A stretch of DNA of 64,000 bases from Datnioides undecimradiatus (lineage: Eukaryota; Chordata; Actinopteri; Lobotiformes; Datnioididae), in the NCBI GenBank assembly GCA_008933995.1, contig WARS01000030.1, forward strand, positions 7,113,304 through 7,177,303, written 5' to 3'. The notes under the pieces are model-generated. The model saw only the letters and a program-made list of their open reading frames with translations. It was not told the DNA's origin and did not search any database. Shown here piece after piece: positions 22,206-36,729 of this stretch. How positions within the stretch are numbered: position 1 is the stretch's first letter; each line of letters begins with the position of its first letter. The position numbers and the translations under genes were made by a program.

Positions 22206-25200
22206 ATGGGGGAGACCAAAATTATCTACCACCTCGACGACCAGGAGACACCATATCTGGTGAAACTGTCGGTGCCGGCGGACAAAGTCACTCTGGCAGA
22301 CTTCAAAAATGTCCTCAAGAAACCAAATTACAAATTCTTCTTCAAATCTATGGACGATGACTTCGGGTAACTGTTAAAGGGTTTATTGTGCTTAAACACA
22401 GAGTCAGTTGTACACTCCTGGCTTTTCTCCACTTTCGTGCAGCGGGGGTAACGTTAACATAGTCGTAGCCTCCTCCGGCTGGCCTGTCATCTGTTTTAAC
22501 CTGGTTACCTGGCTGTCGCTCATTAGCTAGCTAGCTGCTCCCATTGCGGTTCCTTTGTTAGCTGCTAGCGACGAGCTCGCAGCGTTAGCAGCTCTGTTCA
22601 GCGTCCCGACCCCGTTTGTTTACATTGCTTGTGTGGCTAGCTTACGCGTCCTGTGCCTCCACTTCGCCTGACCAAGTTTGGTATTCGTCAGTTTCACGAT
22701 CATGAGCCCGAGTCCCGGGTGACTGTTTTATTTATTTTAGACTGAGTGGGAACTGGGGCAGTCGACAACGGTGATAATAACCGGTTATTGGCGTTACTAC
22801 CGCCAGTCACCGTGTGGCTAATGTATGGTATGTCTCTGCTAACAGGCTAATGTCAGAGTATAAGCGGCCAGTTTCAGTGAGTCGTAGAGTCCAGCAGGCC
22901 CCTGCTGTTGTTGTCTATTAGCCCGAGGAATGCAGAGTTGGACACAGGAATGCCCTGTTCATCACTCTGGCAGCTTTATGAGCGTGTCCTTTTGTGTTAA
23001 AACATGGCTGGAAAAGTACATGTTTTATGTCCCTCCAATCAGTGCCCTCTGCAGAGTCTGAAAGGGGGGAAATTAGCTATTTTTTAAGGCATTTCCAACG
23101 TTGTTTTTGGCTAAACTTGAACCAGGGTGGGGCAACAACTTCTTAACATTTGCAAGTGGGGAAGACATGCTTTGAAAGGGCCCACAGCTATTCATGTTGT
23201 GGAGAGTGAAGGTATACTCTGCAAATACTTCACAGAAATCTTTACTCCAAGCTGTGGTAGAGATTGAGCAACCTGTCAGACTGGATTAGAGAGAGTCTGG
23301 TGCTCATATTTACCAAGACATCGAAAGAAAGTCTCACTAACCTTCATCATTTCATGTCTCTGAAAGACAGAGCTAATCTTGTCATTGACACTGATTTGTC
23401 CCCTGGACTGTTTGACAAGGTGTTGTTAAAGTACCATCCTAAACTGATAATTGGCAAGCAATCACTCAGATCCATGATATGCAGAAATGTTGCTCAGATC
23501 CCCCCTTTCCTTCCTTAAATATGTTGTTTCCTCACATGGGTGAGAGCATCCAGGATCTGCTCTATATTTGCCGAACTGTTAAGGAATCCATTAGTTACAC
23601 AGTAATCAGCACTGTCATTTTCTATAGGCAATACTGATTATCTCTGGCTGGCAGTGTGTAAAATACTAATAGAAAGTGCATTATTAGATCAGCAGCGTTC
23701 GTTCCAGTTGTCAGTGTCCATCCTGGCTGAAGGAAGTATTGCCGATCTCCATTGCCTTTAACTGCAGCCTCACATTTTATTGCCCTGAGAGTGCTTTTGT
23801 GTTGGTAAAGGTTTACTGAAACAGAGCTTTGTTCTCTTTACAGGGTGGTTAAGGAGGAAATATCTGATGACAACGCTAAGCTGCCCTGTTTTAATGGACG
23901 TGTGGTGTCATGGGTAGGTTCAATATACATCCCGGAGTAATTTTCTACTTTGAATTTATTTTTTGTTGTCCTTGTCGTATGCTTGCCTGTATTCACTGTA
24001 TGAATGTGGTGAAGTGGCTGTGGAGGCAACTGTGTGTGTGTGTGTGCGCGCGCGCGCGCGTGTGTGCGTGTGTGCGTGTGCATGTATAACAATGATTCCC
24101 ATCTGTTGACCAGTGACCACAACCATACTCTTTCTCTTGGGTGAGGCCCTTAGCATCTGTGTGATAATATCATTATGACATAATGATCTTAGAAGCGACA
24201 CACACTCATGCAAACACCCTGCTCTCATGTGTTTTAAGCCCTTTTTAAAGAAAAAGAACTGTAACTTCACACAAGTCCCCTATATGCCAGTCAACACTCA
24301 CAAAACATACATACATGTACTTGCATGTAGTATCTAATTAAGAGGCTCTGAGCAATAATTCTCCTGTCTCTACAACACAAGACATCTGGTGCCGGTGCTC
24401 AGCTTCCCCCCCTCTCATGTCGACATTGAAATTGAATTAAGAGCAAGTGAAATCACAGGATAGAAGGAAAATACCCTATAACAAAGAACCTCACTGCATG
24501 TCGTCTAACAAGAAGATTCAATCTCACAGGGTGGCGAGAATAAAGTTTAGAGAAAGAATGTTCTGTGTCTTGATGTCAAAGACTGATGCATTCAGTTAAT
24601 TTAGTGCAGCAGGTTTATAATTATAGGTTTTATTTCGGAGTCATCAACACTGTTGTTAAATGTGCGTGTGCATAATCTTTCGCGCTCAAGCCAACGCGTC
24701 CCTCTGTTGTGGTCACTTCCATTAGACTATGTGGAGGTTTGGTTGGTGGTGGTTCTGAGCTAATTCCCCTCTTTGTACGCGTGTGTATGTTTAAATTAGT
24801 TGGTTATCCCGCGGGGCTCCTTGAAATGTTCCATGTACGATGAAATGTTATCTCAGTTACAGTATGGCCGTTTGTTTGTCTCCACTGCTCATCTGTTGTT
24901 TCAACCACCTGATTGATTGTCCTCTGGGGTCCGACTCACTGGCTCACTGTCAGCACATCACAACAGGCCAGACTGAGGCTGCCGTACTCAGATGACAAAC
25001 AGATTTTCTCTATGAAAATATTTTTTACAATTTATCTCAGGGCATCTCAACTTTTGGCTTCACTTTCTGCACAGCAAATTACCCTCTCTGTTTATTGAAA
25101 ATAAGATAATTCAAACACAGTATAAAGTATAAAAACATAAAACAGGGTTAACAAAATGTGTACCATCATTATGTCTATGCTGGTGTTTTTGCCTTATTGC

Positions 25201-28200
25201 AGCACAAAATGGTTATACTGTCCTTTTTGTGAATAGTTGGGCCACCTTTAAGTCCTTATGAAACCCTTACGGCACCCACTTGTTTGCTAGTTTGCATGCA
25301 ATCACAGCCTTATCTTCCTAACTTGCCATATGTGGCTGCCTCACTCTCTCTGTTACTCACATGTCCACATAAATCTTCAGACATCCCGGTAATTCCTGAA
25401 TTTTCCTATATTTAGTGACTTTGCAGTAAAAACCAGGTCTCCAGCAAGAACACAGTTAACTAAGCATCTTTCTGTATAGTTTGGTCGGATGGAAAAAAAG
25501 ATTTGATGACATCACCTTGGGCTTTGGGGGATTGTGATGTGTACTTTAACTATTATCTGACTTTTTGTTGTCCAAATGATTATTCACTAATAACAGTAAA
25601 TATTAATTAGCCCTGATGAATGCTGCGGTCGAACACTATTGAGAAAATATGTCTAATTAAGTTGAAAGATGTCGTGCTGCACACATAAAATGTGATTTTT
25701 TAGAAACCTACTAATGACAAGACTCTGCCTGCTTTGTATAAAATAAAGTTGAACCAGATTTTGTGCACTGGACTCTAGTTTAAGTTGCTGAATTATTATG
25801 GCCATAAGTCCAGCTATGACATAAACAGCTAGCATATTTTAGCTCCTTATCCAACTGTACAGGCTGCTAATAGTGAAGATCATTTCTCACTGATCTCATG
25901 TTTGTCTTTAAACTTGTTTTTGCATGCAAATCATGCATGTACACGCTTCATATCTAATGTGGACAACATCCAAGATGCCGCAGAACTCAGGATCCATGAA
26001 GGATGGAAAAAAGATCTTGAGTGAGCAGGACTAACGTTCACTGGAATGTGCTCGAAGTAAATGGAAAAAACAATTGGAAATGTAAACAGCTCAGTATTTT
26101 GATGTTAAAATTTACCAGTCGTGTAATTTCCCTATTGAATCCGACTTTTTTCCATACTTCGGTAACTTGGGCAACAGTGTCAGGTAGACAAATCACGAGT
26201 CTCAACACATGCTCTCTCTTTCTTAACTCTTTGAATACACTGTAGACTTAGCTTTGCTATCTCAGCAGTTGATTAGTATACTGCTATTTAATTTATGACT
26301 TTTAATGACACATTGGTGTCTCTAAATGCTGAGAAGGCTTTAGGCAGCAACATTTAAAAGGAATATACCACCCAGGCCTCTACTTTGGTGTAGTGTAAAC
26401 ACAGTCGTGCTGTGATATGGGTCTGCTGCCCACTTGCTCTGTGTCTTTCAGTGTGTTCCTCTCTCCTCTGTGTTTGACTCATCTGTCTGACTGACCCGAT
26501 TCTATGTCTGTTGACAGTTGGTCTCTGGAGATGGGGCCCACACAGATGCAGGCTCAGTGGCAGATAGTTTAGAGGCGGCACCCCCCTTGGAAAGGACTGG
26601 GGGCATCGGAGACTCAAGACCACCATCTTATCAGTCAGTATATCCAAAGGAGACTTTGTGGCGTGTTTTAATAAGTGTGTGAAAGGGAGATCGTGTATGA
26701 GCATTTGTCTGTGTGTGTGTGTTTGTGCGAGACAGTGAAAGTTAAAGAGGGAGATGCCAGACATATTTTGTGTTAGGCTCTGTCCATGGGTGTTGAAGGA
26801 GTCCGTCTGTGTTTCCTAATAAGCTGAGCAACACAGGAAACAGTGAATTGAATCAAAAAAGTACGACACCTTGTGACTTCCCAAGAGGAAACTAATCCAC
26901 CTTTTCCTTTACCCGTTTATCATTAGATTATCTTTATACTGGACATAAATCAGACATTTCATTTGTTCATGTAGAGCGCAAATCTACCTCCCACCTCCTG
27001 TTGCCAGTTTATTGTATTTGTATATAGTATATAGTATAGTTACTGCCAGTTTCCACATTTGTAAGTACATTCTGGCTCATCTGCAAGGAAATCATAGAGT
27101 GAAGCGTCTAGAAGACACATGATTATAATAAAATAGGTGAAATAAATCTAAAATACAATAACAATGCAACTTAGAGCAACCTAGATTACACTGAGCCAGA
27201 GAGAGCTTTACACTCAACGTGGGTTGTATTGTGATTAGAACAGAAGCATTTAATGTAATAATTAGGTCGAGTGACTGTTTAATGGACTTGACTGGATTGA
27301 TAACAATGCAGTGTAATCTCTTTTAAACACTAACTTTGGCTTCTGTGCAATGTCTCTGTCTGAAGTGGGAAAGCAGCGAGCGGTCGGGACAGCTTGGACA
27401 ATGACACAGAGACTGGCTCCATGGTGTCGCAAAGGAGGGAGAGGGAGAGGCCACGGCGGAAACACAGTAACGACCACGGTCAGAACGACATTTATGGCAT
27501 AGCGTTTTTCTTATTGTACTGTGTGTTTCAGTTTTATTACGGTAGTTTTTACACATTACCTGTGTAGTTACTTATGCAGCGTAGTTTAAAGCTGGGCCCG
27601 TGGTGTATGCACAGTACAGCAGTGGTGGAGGTACACATTCCAGCCTGCTGATGTACTTGTAGGTGGCTACTGCAGAACCCAGCCCTACTGCACAATCAGA
27701 ATAACATAGAGGTGCTTGTCAAAATTGATCTTTATGAATATGCTGAAGTGATTGCTGGATTTGAAATGAAATGTATATCTCTTTTAAATACCAATCAACA
27801 GGGAACGAGCTTGGCATTTTTGCTGTACTTGAGATATCTAGTTTATGTTGCATCTCTAATTTTTGGATTTAATGTTCAGGGTTTTGTCCTCTGAGCTTTT
27901 ATCTTTTTTAGCAAAACACTTGCATTTTCATGCACCTCATGTATAAATGTGTCTCCCTGCAGGTGGAAGGCAGAACGGTTACTCCTCGCGGGCAATGGGA
28001 CGCGGGGGCGCCGAGTACGACAGCTGCTCATCCTTCATGAGCAGCGAGCTGGAGTCTACTTCCTGCTTTGATTCAGAGGATGATGACGCAACCAGCAGGT
28101 CAGATGTCCTGCAAAACACTTCAGTTTATTGTTCATAAGTGCAGTTCCCAATGAGAACAGGCATTTTGCTTTGAGGAATGCATCTGGATTTGCAGTCGAT

Positions 28201-31200
28201 GGGTCTTGGCAGAGATTAGTACGATCTAATTGTCTGGTGGTTTTTGTGGTTACCCCACGGGTTCTCCTCCAGGAGTCGTAAAAAAATATCTGCAGCCCAC
28301 TTTAGAGACTCTGCTGTTCTCATTCTTCAGGCATCTCTCAGGATGTTTTTGTTCCTTGTTGATGCAGCTCTTAAAAGATCTGAATAACAGATTCATCAGT
28401 ATCAGAGTTCTCTCCACCACAGACAGAGATAGTTTTTTTGGATTTTCTCAGCCAAAAAAAAAAAACTGTTGGTGTCATCAACCAAAGTTTGCTAGTCAGG
28501 TCATAAATATTAAATAAGGTGGGTCTAATGCCCTTTTACTAACAGTCAAGCTTGTCTTCACTAATGAAAAATGGTGAAGACATTCATAATGGAAAGCGCG
28601 ATTATAGGTCTTTCCAACATGTAGTTAATGAAGTTTTTGTTTGTAGTTCTGTTCAGGTGTTTATAATCTCTCATGGTTTTAAAGCTTAACTCAGATTTTT
28701 TTTTCTGACCATAAATGTATACTGTATAATTTCTTTAGTTTAATTACTCATGTAGCAAAAAACATTTGGTCCCTAGCTCACATATTTCATACGTCTAAAG
28801 CGCTTAAAAAGATAAGGTTTTCCTTCTCTATTCAGATTTAGCAGCTCCACTGAGCAGAGCTCCTCTCGTCTAATGAGACGACACCGCCGTCGCCGACGGA
28901 AACCCAAGGCTTCTAATATGGACAGGGTGAGACCACACACGCACAGGACTGCGCCCCAGACTTTTCATTAAAATTGTGTTCCAGTTTCTGACTCTTGATT
29001 ATTCCTGTAATATTTCAATCCCTTTCTTCCCATTTTCGTGATTCTTCCCTCCAGTCTTCGTCATTCAGCAGCATCACAGACTCCACCATGTCTCTGAACA
29101 TCATCACTGTCACTCTCAACATGGGTAAGTGACTTGGCCACGTGGAAGCTGCACACAGAATGCAATCAGAGTCTTTTCTGAATACATCCTCCTTAATACA
29201 GCCACACACTGAGCATAAGTTTAGGAACGGCTTTTGCAAAACGTGCATGTGTAACCAGTTTGTTCCACATTGATGCATGTTGTGATCTTCTGTTACGGTT
29301 TTCACTTATTTTGCCGCTGCTTCACTTCATTCGGTGATCATGGATACACATTGTGTCTCTCCTCTTCACAGAGAAGTACAACTTTTTGGGCATCAGCATT
29401 GTAGGTCAGAGTAATGAGAGGGGAGATGGAGGCATCTACATCGGCTCTATCATGAAGGGAGGAGCTGTGGCTGCAGATGGACGCATAGAGCCTGGGGACA
29501 TGCTGTTGCAGGTGTGTGTAAGACAGAGAGACAGGGACAGAAAAAGACAGTAAATTGGCTGTGCATAGCATGAGTATGTCAGTGTGTGTTGTGTTTGTAG
29601 TGAAGTATAACAACTCAATCAAAGATTTTTCATTCAGACGGTTATAATTTGATCAATGCAACTAATGCAACGCAGTATTGTTCTGCAATTCCTTATTGCC
29701 CTTATTCTCTTTCCTACTTTCTTCAGCAGAATATTACCTCACTTCAGTTACACTACACAACAATTCTAGCGTTAATTTGAACTTTGTTTAGGTAATTTAC
29801 TTCCATACTTTATTGTCATGACGAGTTTTATTTTTTGTCAAACATGTCTTTACAGTCTCAGTTTGTTTGATTGTTCTGCTTTGTTTTGGTTTTTTTATCC
29901 TTGTAGGTGAACGACATAAACTTCGAGAACATGAGCAACGACGATGCAGTTCGAGTACTGAGGGACATCGTGCACAAGCCAGGGTAAGCAGCAAACAGGC
30001 ACACGTTAATACATGCATACATATACATTCTTTAACAATAATACATTGAGGTATTCTGGCGTAAAGGACAGGAGAAAAACAAAAACACAACCGGACTGTA
30101 CTGATGTGATTCTCTTCATCACCAGCCCCATTACTCTGACTGTGGCCAAGTGTTGGGACCCAAACCCTCGGAGCTGCTTTGCTCTTCCAAGGAGTGAGTC
30201 TTTGTCTCTGTTGCTCCTTTATTCCCTTTGCATTACAGTAAGATTAATTCCTGAAAATGCATGTGTTGGAGAGTTTTACTCTGGCTTGGGTAATTTTACC
30301 AAATCTGACTGCGTATCATACGTTTGACCCAACAGGCGAGCCGATCCGACCCATTGACCCAGCTGCATGGGTGTCCCACACTGCAGCCATGACCGGGGTA
30401 TACCCTGCGTATGGCATGAGCCCTTCCATGAGCACCGTCACCTCCACCAGCTCCTCCATCAGCAGCTCTATCCCTGAGACGGAACGTGAGTCACATCACC
30501 CCTTGCAGCTGCACCTTTATTCATAACCACTTACAGCAGACTTTAACTCTTAGTCACAGTTTTTTATTCAATTTTGGCTCAATAAGAGTTTTGCTCACGT
30601 TTTCCCCATTTTTCACCGTGCAGCATGTTTCTTTGTTTTACTGTCTCTGTTTATTGATTTTAGTTTTCTTTTGGTTTTTAATAAGGTACTTTGATAAATT
30701 TTGGTTCATAAAGCCAGGATTGTTGATGTTTCAGGATTATATTTTTGAACATGCAGCTCTCTTTTTGGAGCTCCCACCCTCAGGCCTTCAAAAATGCAAT
30801 AATATCAGTATCTTCCTCAGACGTGTTAGTAAATCTCAGTGTTATGTGTGGCCCTGCCCTCTCACTGCATTCCTGTGACGACTCTCTGTTCCAGTTTTTA
30901 CTGTGTTCAGCCTCACTGCTTCCATCTGCTCAATAACTCTTGTCAAAACGAAGCCATAACTCAAAACACTGATCTTCCCTGTAATCTTTGGAAGGACAGT
31001 CATGTTTTTTCTTTCTTTCTGGAGAGAAATCTTACCTCTCTCGACACACTTTTGCAACCGAATTGATATGATTCACATTTTTGTAGGTTTTCCCTCTCAA
31101 AAACAACATAAATTTCTCTGAATCATGTGTGGTAAAGGCCTTTAAACAAACCTAAATCATTTCAACACTGTTTAAAAATAAAACTGTTGCACCTTCAATG

Positions 31201-34200
31201 TCAGCTTACAATGTATGGCGTAATGGTGCATTTTTCTACACTGTGGATAACTGGCCAACCGTGCTGTTGATGTGAAGTTAAAAAGGAGAAAAACATGTCT
31301 GCAAAGGAAAATGTAAAGAGTTCACGTGGTGCCTCAAAATCAGAGCAATGGTTTCTCACTCGCTGTTATGCACCAGTGTTCAATGGTTTCGTCACCAGTA
31401 TGTGACTCTAAAGTACTTAATAAAATGCAGTTTTTTTTTTAAAAGGTTTCGTTTTGCAGAACGGGCGTGACTGTTGTAAATGTGCATAGCTGCAACAGCT
31501 TCACCACACTCAAACATTAAAAGGAGGTCAGTTAATGAGAGAAAACACTGCTGTGTTTGTGAGTCCTGGAAGCTTTTAAATAAATGGACAATAAATGATT
31601 TCTCAAATACTAAATCAGTTTTAAGGGTTTGGAAATGTTTTCAGTAATTTTCTTTTTAACATTGGTAACTGAAACAATAATCAGAATGTTAAACTGTCAC
31701 ATGTATAATAGTCTCTAAACATAACGATCATGTTTTTTTTTATTTGGAGATGCGCACAAGGCTTCCTGGGAAATAAAGTAAATCTCTGATTGAAGCAGCT
31801 GTACAGTAGACACATTAAAAAGTATAGATACTAACATTTTATCACAACATCTTAGAATGCAGTGTGGCTCGGTGAAATCATATTTAACAATATAATTGTG
31901 TTTGAAGGAGGACATGCACTTCATTATGATCTGGCTTTTGTTGCGGTTTTGTCAAGAGTAGCTCGGTTGTCGTCCAACTCAAACAAAGATCCAACCCCGA
32001 TCCAGTCCGAGTCTTGATGAAGACAGAACAGGAGTCAGATTACAGCCCAGGCCACAGGAAACCAAATATTATTGAGGCAGATTTTGGAGTTGTCCAGATA
32101 TGATAACAGCAATCAGCTGTGCTTTCACTGAATGTGCAGGAAACCAAACATATTGTGTTTCAACAGTTTTCATATTTTTGTGAGATTGATTTGTTTGTCC
32201 TTAAAACCAGTTCAGTTGTGCTAAACGTAAACATCTTAGACAGATTTGAGCCCGATCAGACCCAAACGACGTCGACTCTGACAGGAGCATGTGGTTCAGC
32301 TCAGGTAGTAACTTGGTTTCCTTTGATCTTTCCCAGGATTCGATGACTTCCACCTTTCCATCCACAGCGACATGGCAACAGTTGCTAAGGCCATGGCCTG
32401 CCCAGAGTCAGGTCTGGAGGTGCGGGACAGGATGTGGCTCAAGATAACCATCGCTAATGCCTTTATTGGTATGTCTGTGAAAGCAGCTGCCACGGCCCAG
32501 CGTGTACTTCTTTCATGAGACCTCTGTCCTCACAGTTCAAGTCTTTGTTTGCTCAGTTCAGTCTGCAGACTGCTGAAGTATGTTTAATTGATTAAAATCC
32601 CTCTTTTATCAAGTCTGAAATTAAACAGTAATAATTTAAATGTCATTATATAATCTATCAATACAGTTTTCCAGTTACACATCACAGCATTAGTTTTTCC
32701 TTTCTTTCATCTAGTGAAAAGAAGGTTGTTGTCTGAACCAGTGCATTAAACATTAAAATCAACTCTTGACCAATGAATATCTCACAAATATGGGATGATA
32801 TTCTATATCTATATATCATATCAAAAGTAATAGAGCGTAAAGAACAACATTTATGGTGATGTGTCCTGTACCTAAAACGTGTGCGTCTTTGTGCCCTCAG
32901 GTTCTGATGTGGTGGACTGGCTCTTCCATCACGTGGAAGGCTTCTCAGATCGCAGAGAAGCTCGTAAATATGCCAGCAACCTGCTGAAGGCCGGCTACAT
33001 CCGACACACCGTCAACAAGATCACCTTCTCTGAACAGTGCTACTATATCTTTGGAGACCTTTGCGGCAGTAAGTTGACTCTCGGCAACTTTGGTTGGTTG
33101 TTTCCTCGTCAGCTGTTGTACAGTTGATCAGTTTTGTTAACGTGAGCTGTTACTGTGGAAGTGTAAGTCTGCTTTTTTTTTTTCTATCTTCTTTAGACAT
33201 GACCCACCTGTCCCTCCATGATCATGATGGTTCCAGTGGAGGTGCCTCAGATCAGGACACTCTCCCTCCACTCCCCCATCCCGGGGCTGCCCCCTGGCCC
33301 ATGGCCCTGCCCTACCAGTTCCCCATTCCGCATCCATACGACCTGCCGCAGCCCTTCCATGGAGCACCAGGAGCTGGCAGTGCAGGAAGTCAGCACAGTG
33401 GTGAGCTCTGCTAAAACAGACTGCCTGTGTTAATTCCCAGTATATTAAACACATGTTAAAGAACAATCAATATGGGTTAAATGAAAAACTAAATTAATGC
33501 CATATTAATATTATTCACTGTGTTATATAATAATAATACTCCATCTAAAGCCCTATCGTTTACACGACAAGCACTTAAACCATTTCTTTGTAAAGTTTGT
33601 AGAGTCTGTGTTCTGTGTAAAATGTCTCTAGTCGCTGGCGGCTGCAGAGTCCTATGCTTCCATAATTTATCTATATGCTGCAGACACTAATTGCACAGTA
33701 TGTTGCAAACACCCACAGGTTTCCCAAAACAGAATTAAAATGTCATGCAGAGCTTATAGAAAGGCAACACAGAAAAAGCACTAACATAAAAAAAGTCATT
33801 GTAATTGTATTGAATTCATGCCAACTACAGCTGCGTTACTTGTGAACAATAAGTACTTTCCAAGCCTACAGGCTAAGGTGTCACTCTGCACAAACGGGTT
33901 CAACGGAACACACTCTGTTTGACGTCTTGTTTGCTGTCCTACCTAAGGCCAGATCAGAATTCCAACATAGCATTTTATCCATGCACTTTCTATCCTGTTA
34001 CAGGTCGGACGCATGTTTAAGTGAGCTAACTTCAAAGACCTGAGGGAAACAGCCTTGCTCTGTCAAGACTATAAAATATTCCATCCAACAGCTCCAAAGC
34101 AGCCTTATTTACATGTTTTTATTTTGTTTATTTAACGTGTAGAAATAGAAAACCAGACATTGTGGTTTTTGGAGCAGTTTGCTTACGTAATGGAGATATT

Positions 34201-35117
34201 TACTGACCAACAACAGCTGGGCCCACTGACTGTACACAACCCCTCAGACATCCTGTCCTCATTTTGTGGGTTTTCACCACCACTGAATGCATTTCTGCAC
34301 AGTTTATCAGGTTACAAAATACAGCGAGAGTTTACAGAGTTGCTAGAAGGTGTATTTTATTTCATGTAAACTTAATGCAGCTAACATGCATCTCAAAATG
34401 TCAGAATGTTCCTCTAAGCATAGAAACTGTTATGGTTTTTTAAATTAATCTGAAGAATTTGCCAGAAAAGCAAGCAGCTTGTTTGTGGTAATAAAATCTA
34501 AACATGTAATTGCCTTCAGTAATGCCTAAGCTGTCTTGCCTGAGAAACGCAGTGAATGCTCAGTGACCATGTCTGCATTAGTCATGCAGCTCTCCTGAGA
34601 GTCTCCCACAAACTGGGTCAGTACTGCCTGCATCAGTTCACTGACGCCCAGATGGGAGTGAGTGGCTCATGTAGGTCACTCAGATTTCACTAAAAAAAAA
34701 AAAAAAAAGTGTATTATACTTTGATAATAATCTTAGTCTCTTTTTACTCTGTCTACAGGAAGCAGTGGTTCAAACTGCAGCAAGAACGAGGGTCGGAAGT
34801 CTGGCGGCAGTGGCAGTGAAACTGAGATCAGGAGCCACCGAGCTCCAAGCGAGCGCTCAGTGGCTCCCCCTAGTGAGCGAAGTGTCCGTAGCTCTGTTAG
34901 CCACCGCAGCGCCAACTCCCACTCAATAACCTATGGTCCTGGCCTTGTCTATGGCCCACCTGGCCTGCCCCCTCAGCCCCCACACCTGTCTACAGCTGCA
35001 CCTGGTGCCCCACCAGGCCGAGAGCTTGCCTCTGTGCCTCCTGAGCTCACTGCTTCACGCCAGTCTCTGCGCTTGGCAGTGGGCAATGCTGGAGAGTTCT
35101 TTGTTGATGTCATGTAG
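22206..35117 (+). CDS. dvl3: Segment polarity protein dishevelled homolog DVL-3
   Basis: Cytoplasmic hub of canonical and planar-polarity Wnt signalling, recruited by Frizzled. 15 coding exons, 684 aa: 22206-22366, 23844-23913, 26518-26633, 27366-27478, 27963-28098, 28836-28926, 29055-29124, 29372-29511, 29907-29983, 30126-30193, 30336-30485, 32337-32468, 32901-33068, 33197-33400, 34759-35117. DIX domain at residues 1-82 ([28 protein letters not shown]). A basic RRHRRRRRK patch is near 215. PDZ at about 241-335 ([20 protein letters not shown]). A Ser/Thr-rich stretch follows, then DEP at about 405-497 ([30 protein letters not shown]). The tail is Pro/Ser-rich and ends EFFVDVM, the conserved internal PDZ-binding C-terminus. 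The [14 protein letters not shown]-like linker and [11 protein letters not shown] start favour DVL3 over DVL1/2. Following ap2m1 matches human DVL3-AP2M1. The a or b duplicate cannot be assigned. Confidence 0.96.
24031..24082. repeat. Alternating TG/CG microsatellite in dvl3 intron 2
   Basis: A TG run changes to a run of CG dinucleotides and back to TGTGCG units: 50 or more bases of alternating purine-pyrimidine. This is the composition most prone to left-handed Z-DNA. Also likely length-polymorphic. Confidence 0.9.
34692..34708. repeat. Poly-A run before dvl3 exon 15
   Basis: Seventeen A in a row in the last dvl3 intron, about 50 bases before the exon 15 acceptor at 34758. Simple sequence. 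Confidence 0.9.
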
Positions 35118-36520
35118 CGCAGGTTGTAGACTGATGACAAAGTAGCAGATTTGGCTTTTTAGTGTCATTGTTAAGCAGAGAAGGAAAGCATGACTGGGCA
35201 GTGAGGGAGGGAAGACTGCAAAAGCTTGTAACCCGAGACCTTGATTCCACTCTCCTAAAAGCAGAAAAGGAAGCAACCCTATCGTGTATGCTGAGAGACA
35301 GTATTCCTTGTCTGTGTGCTTTTCTTCCTAGCAGTAGTGGCCATACTTTCTTCAGTGAAGAAACCCCCTTGCTCAAGATGGAACCAAAGCACCTCTCTCA
35401 GTTTCCGCTCCTGATTGGGGACGAGTTTGTATAAGGACAAAGAGCAAGAGTGGGAGGGAGGCAGTGGAAATGGACAGCTGGGGACGATGACTCAGCGCTT
35501 TTCTACATGGATGTTTTTCATTTGTTCTTCTCTTCACTCTTCCCTCCTCTCTGCTTCCTTATCTAACATTCTCTGTTCTCCCCCACCCCCATTCACGTCA
35601 AAAGTGAGAGAGAGAAGCCTCTTCCCTCCTTCAATACCCCTGACCTCTAACAAAAACCCTGAAAGAAAGCCGAAATGAACACTACAGTAACTGTTAACCT
35701 TATTCAGACTTTAAATGTTTGCTTGACTTAAGAGAGAAAGAAATGGAAAAATATGTATGTAGTGCAAGAGAATCGCAGTCCTTCTTACTGTAAGAATGCA
35801 TTTGTTTTATTATATATGTAGTTGGTCACAACTAGTCTCATTTTTCAACGCTAAACATGAGGATTCAGCTTCCAGAGTCATTTTTACACTACGTAACTGC
35901 ATTTTCATCTGTTAACCAGAGCATTTTCAGACTCTGTGTTGTGATAATGTATAGTGGAAACAAATTTCTTACCATGTCTTTCACACTACTCTTTTATCAA
36001 GGAAAAATGTCTTTTTATTTATAAATATAGTTTTATGACTTAACGCTGCTTTGTGGTGTGTTTTATTTGAATGTGTTTGTGAAGCAGACATTTGCAGACA
36101 TCTGTGAGGGTTTTTTTTTTTTTTTCCTGGTACCTGAGGTCATATTTGCATTTAAAGGCAGTGGATTTCAGACTGTCCAAAATCAGGAATGTGAAGGTTA
36201 GGCAATCTGGTGCACAGATGTGTGTGGGTGTGTGCAAGAGATCAGCCGGTGTGCATGTAGACGTGCCTCAGAACTGAATGACCTTATGAAAATGTTCCCT
36301 GTGGTCGTGAGGGGATCCTGAAAAGAAGTGCTGAACAAAAAAAAAAAAAAAGTTGAATCCGATGGACTCTGCAGGACACAAGAAGACCACCCACACTGCA
36401 TATACGCATTTCCAGTCTTACAACGGGGAAATTAGTTTTATTGCTCCCATTCTCTAAAGATGGCAGTGTGAGATCAGGTATCCACCTCTGGAGCTGGAAA
36501 TAAAGAAGTTACCACTGTGC
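35118..36520 (+). other. dvl3: dvl3 3' untranslated region
   Basis: About 1.4 kb downstream of the dvl3 stop. The only canonical AATAAA I see is at 36499-36504; an AT-rich ATAAATATAG region around 36020 could give an earlier end. Contains T and A homopolymers near 36112-36126 and 36338-36351. No coding signal. Confidence 0.45.
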
Positions 36521-36729
36521 TATACTTAAGAACTTTAAACGAAGCGCGGCAGATACAAACCAAGATGGCCCCGTTTGAAAAGAGCATTAGGTCACCGTGC
36601 TGCCCTCTGCAATCACAAACATAACTATTAATGAACTACCATGAGACGAATAATAATTGACCAGTAACCAATATAGCTTATCATAACAAGGCCTGGGTGC
36701 GGTTTACACATCGCTCCAGCCGCGCCTTT

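Noticed and set aside
24121-26510. Extra dvl3 exon in the long intron 2
   Set aside because: Exons 2 and 3 join in frame with the size and phase known for DVL genes; no conserved coding segment is visible in between.
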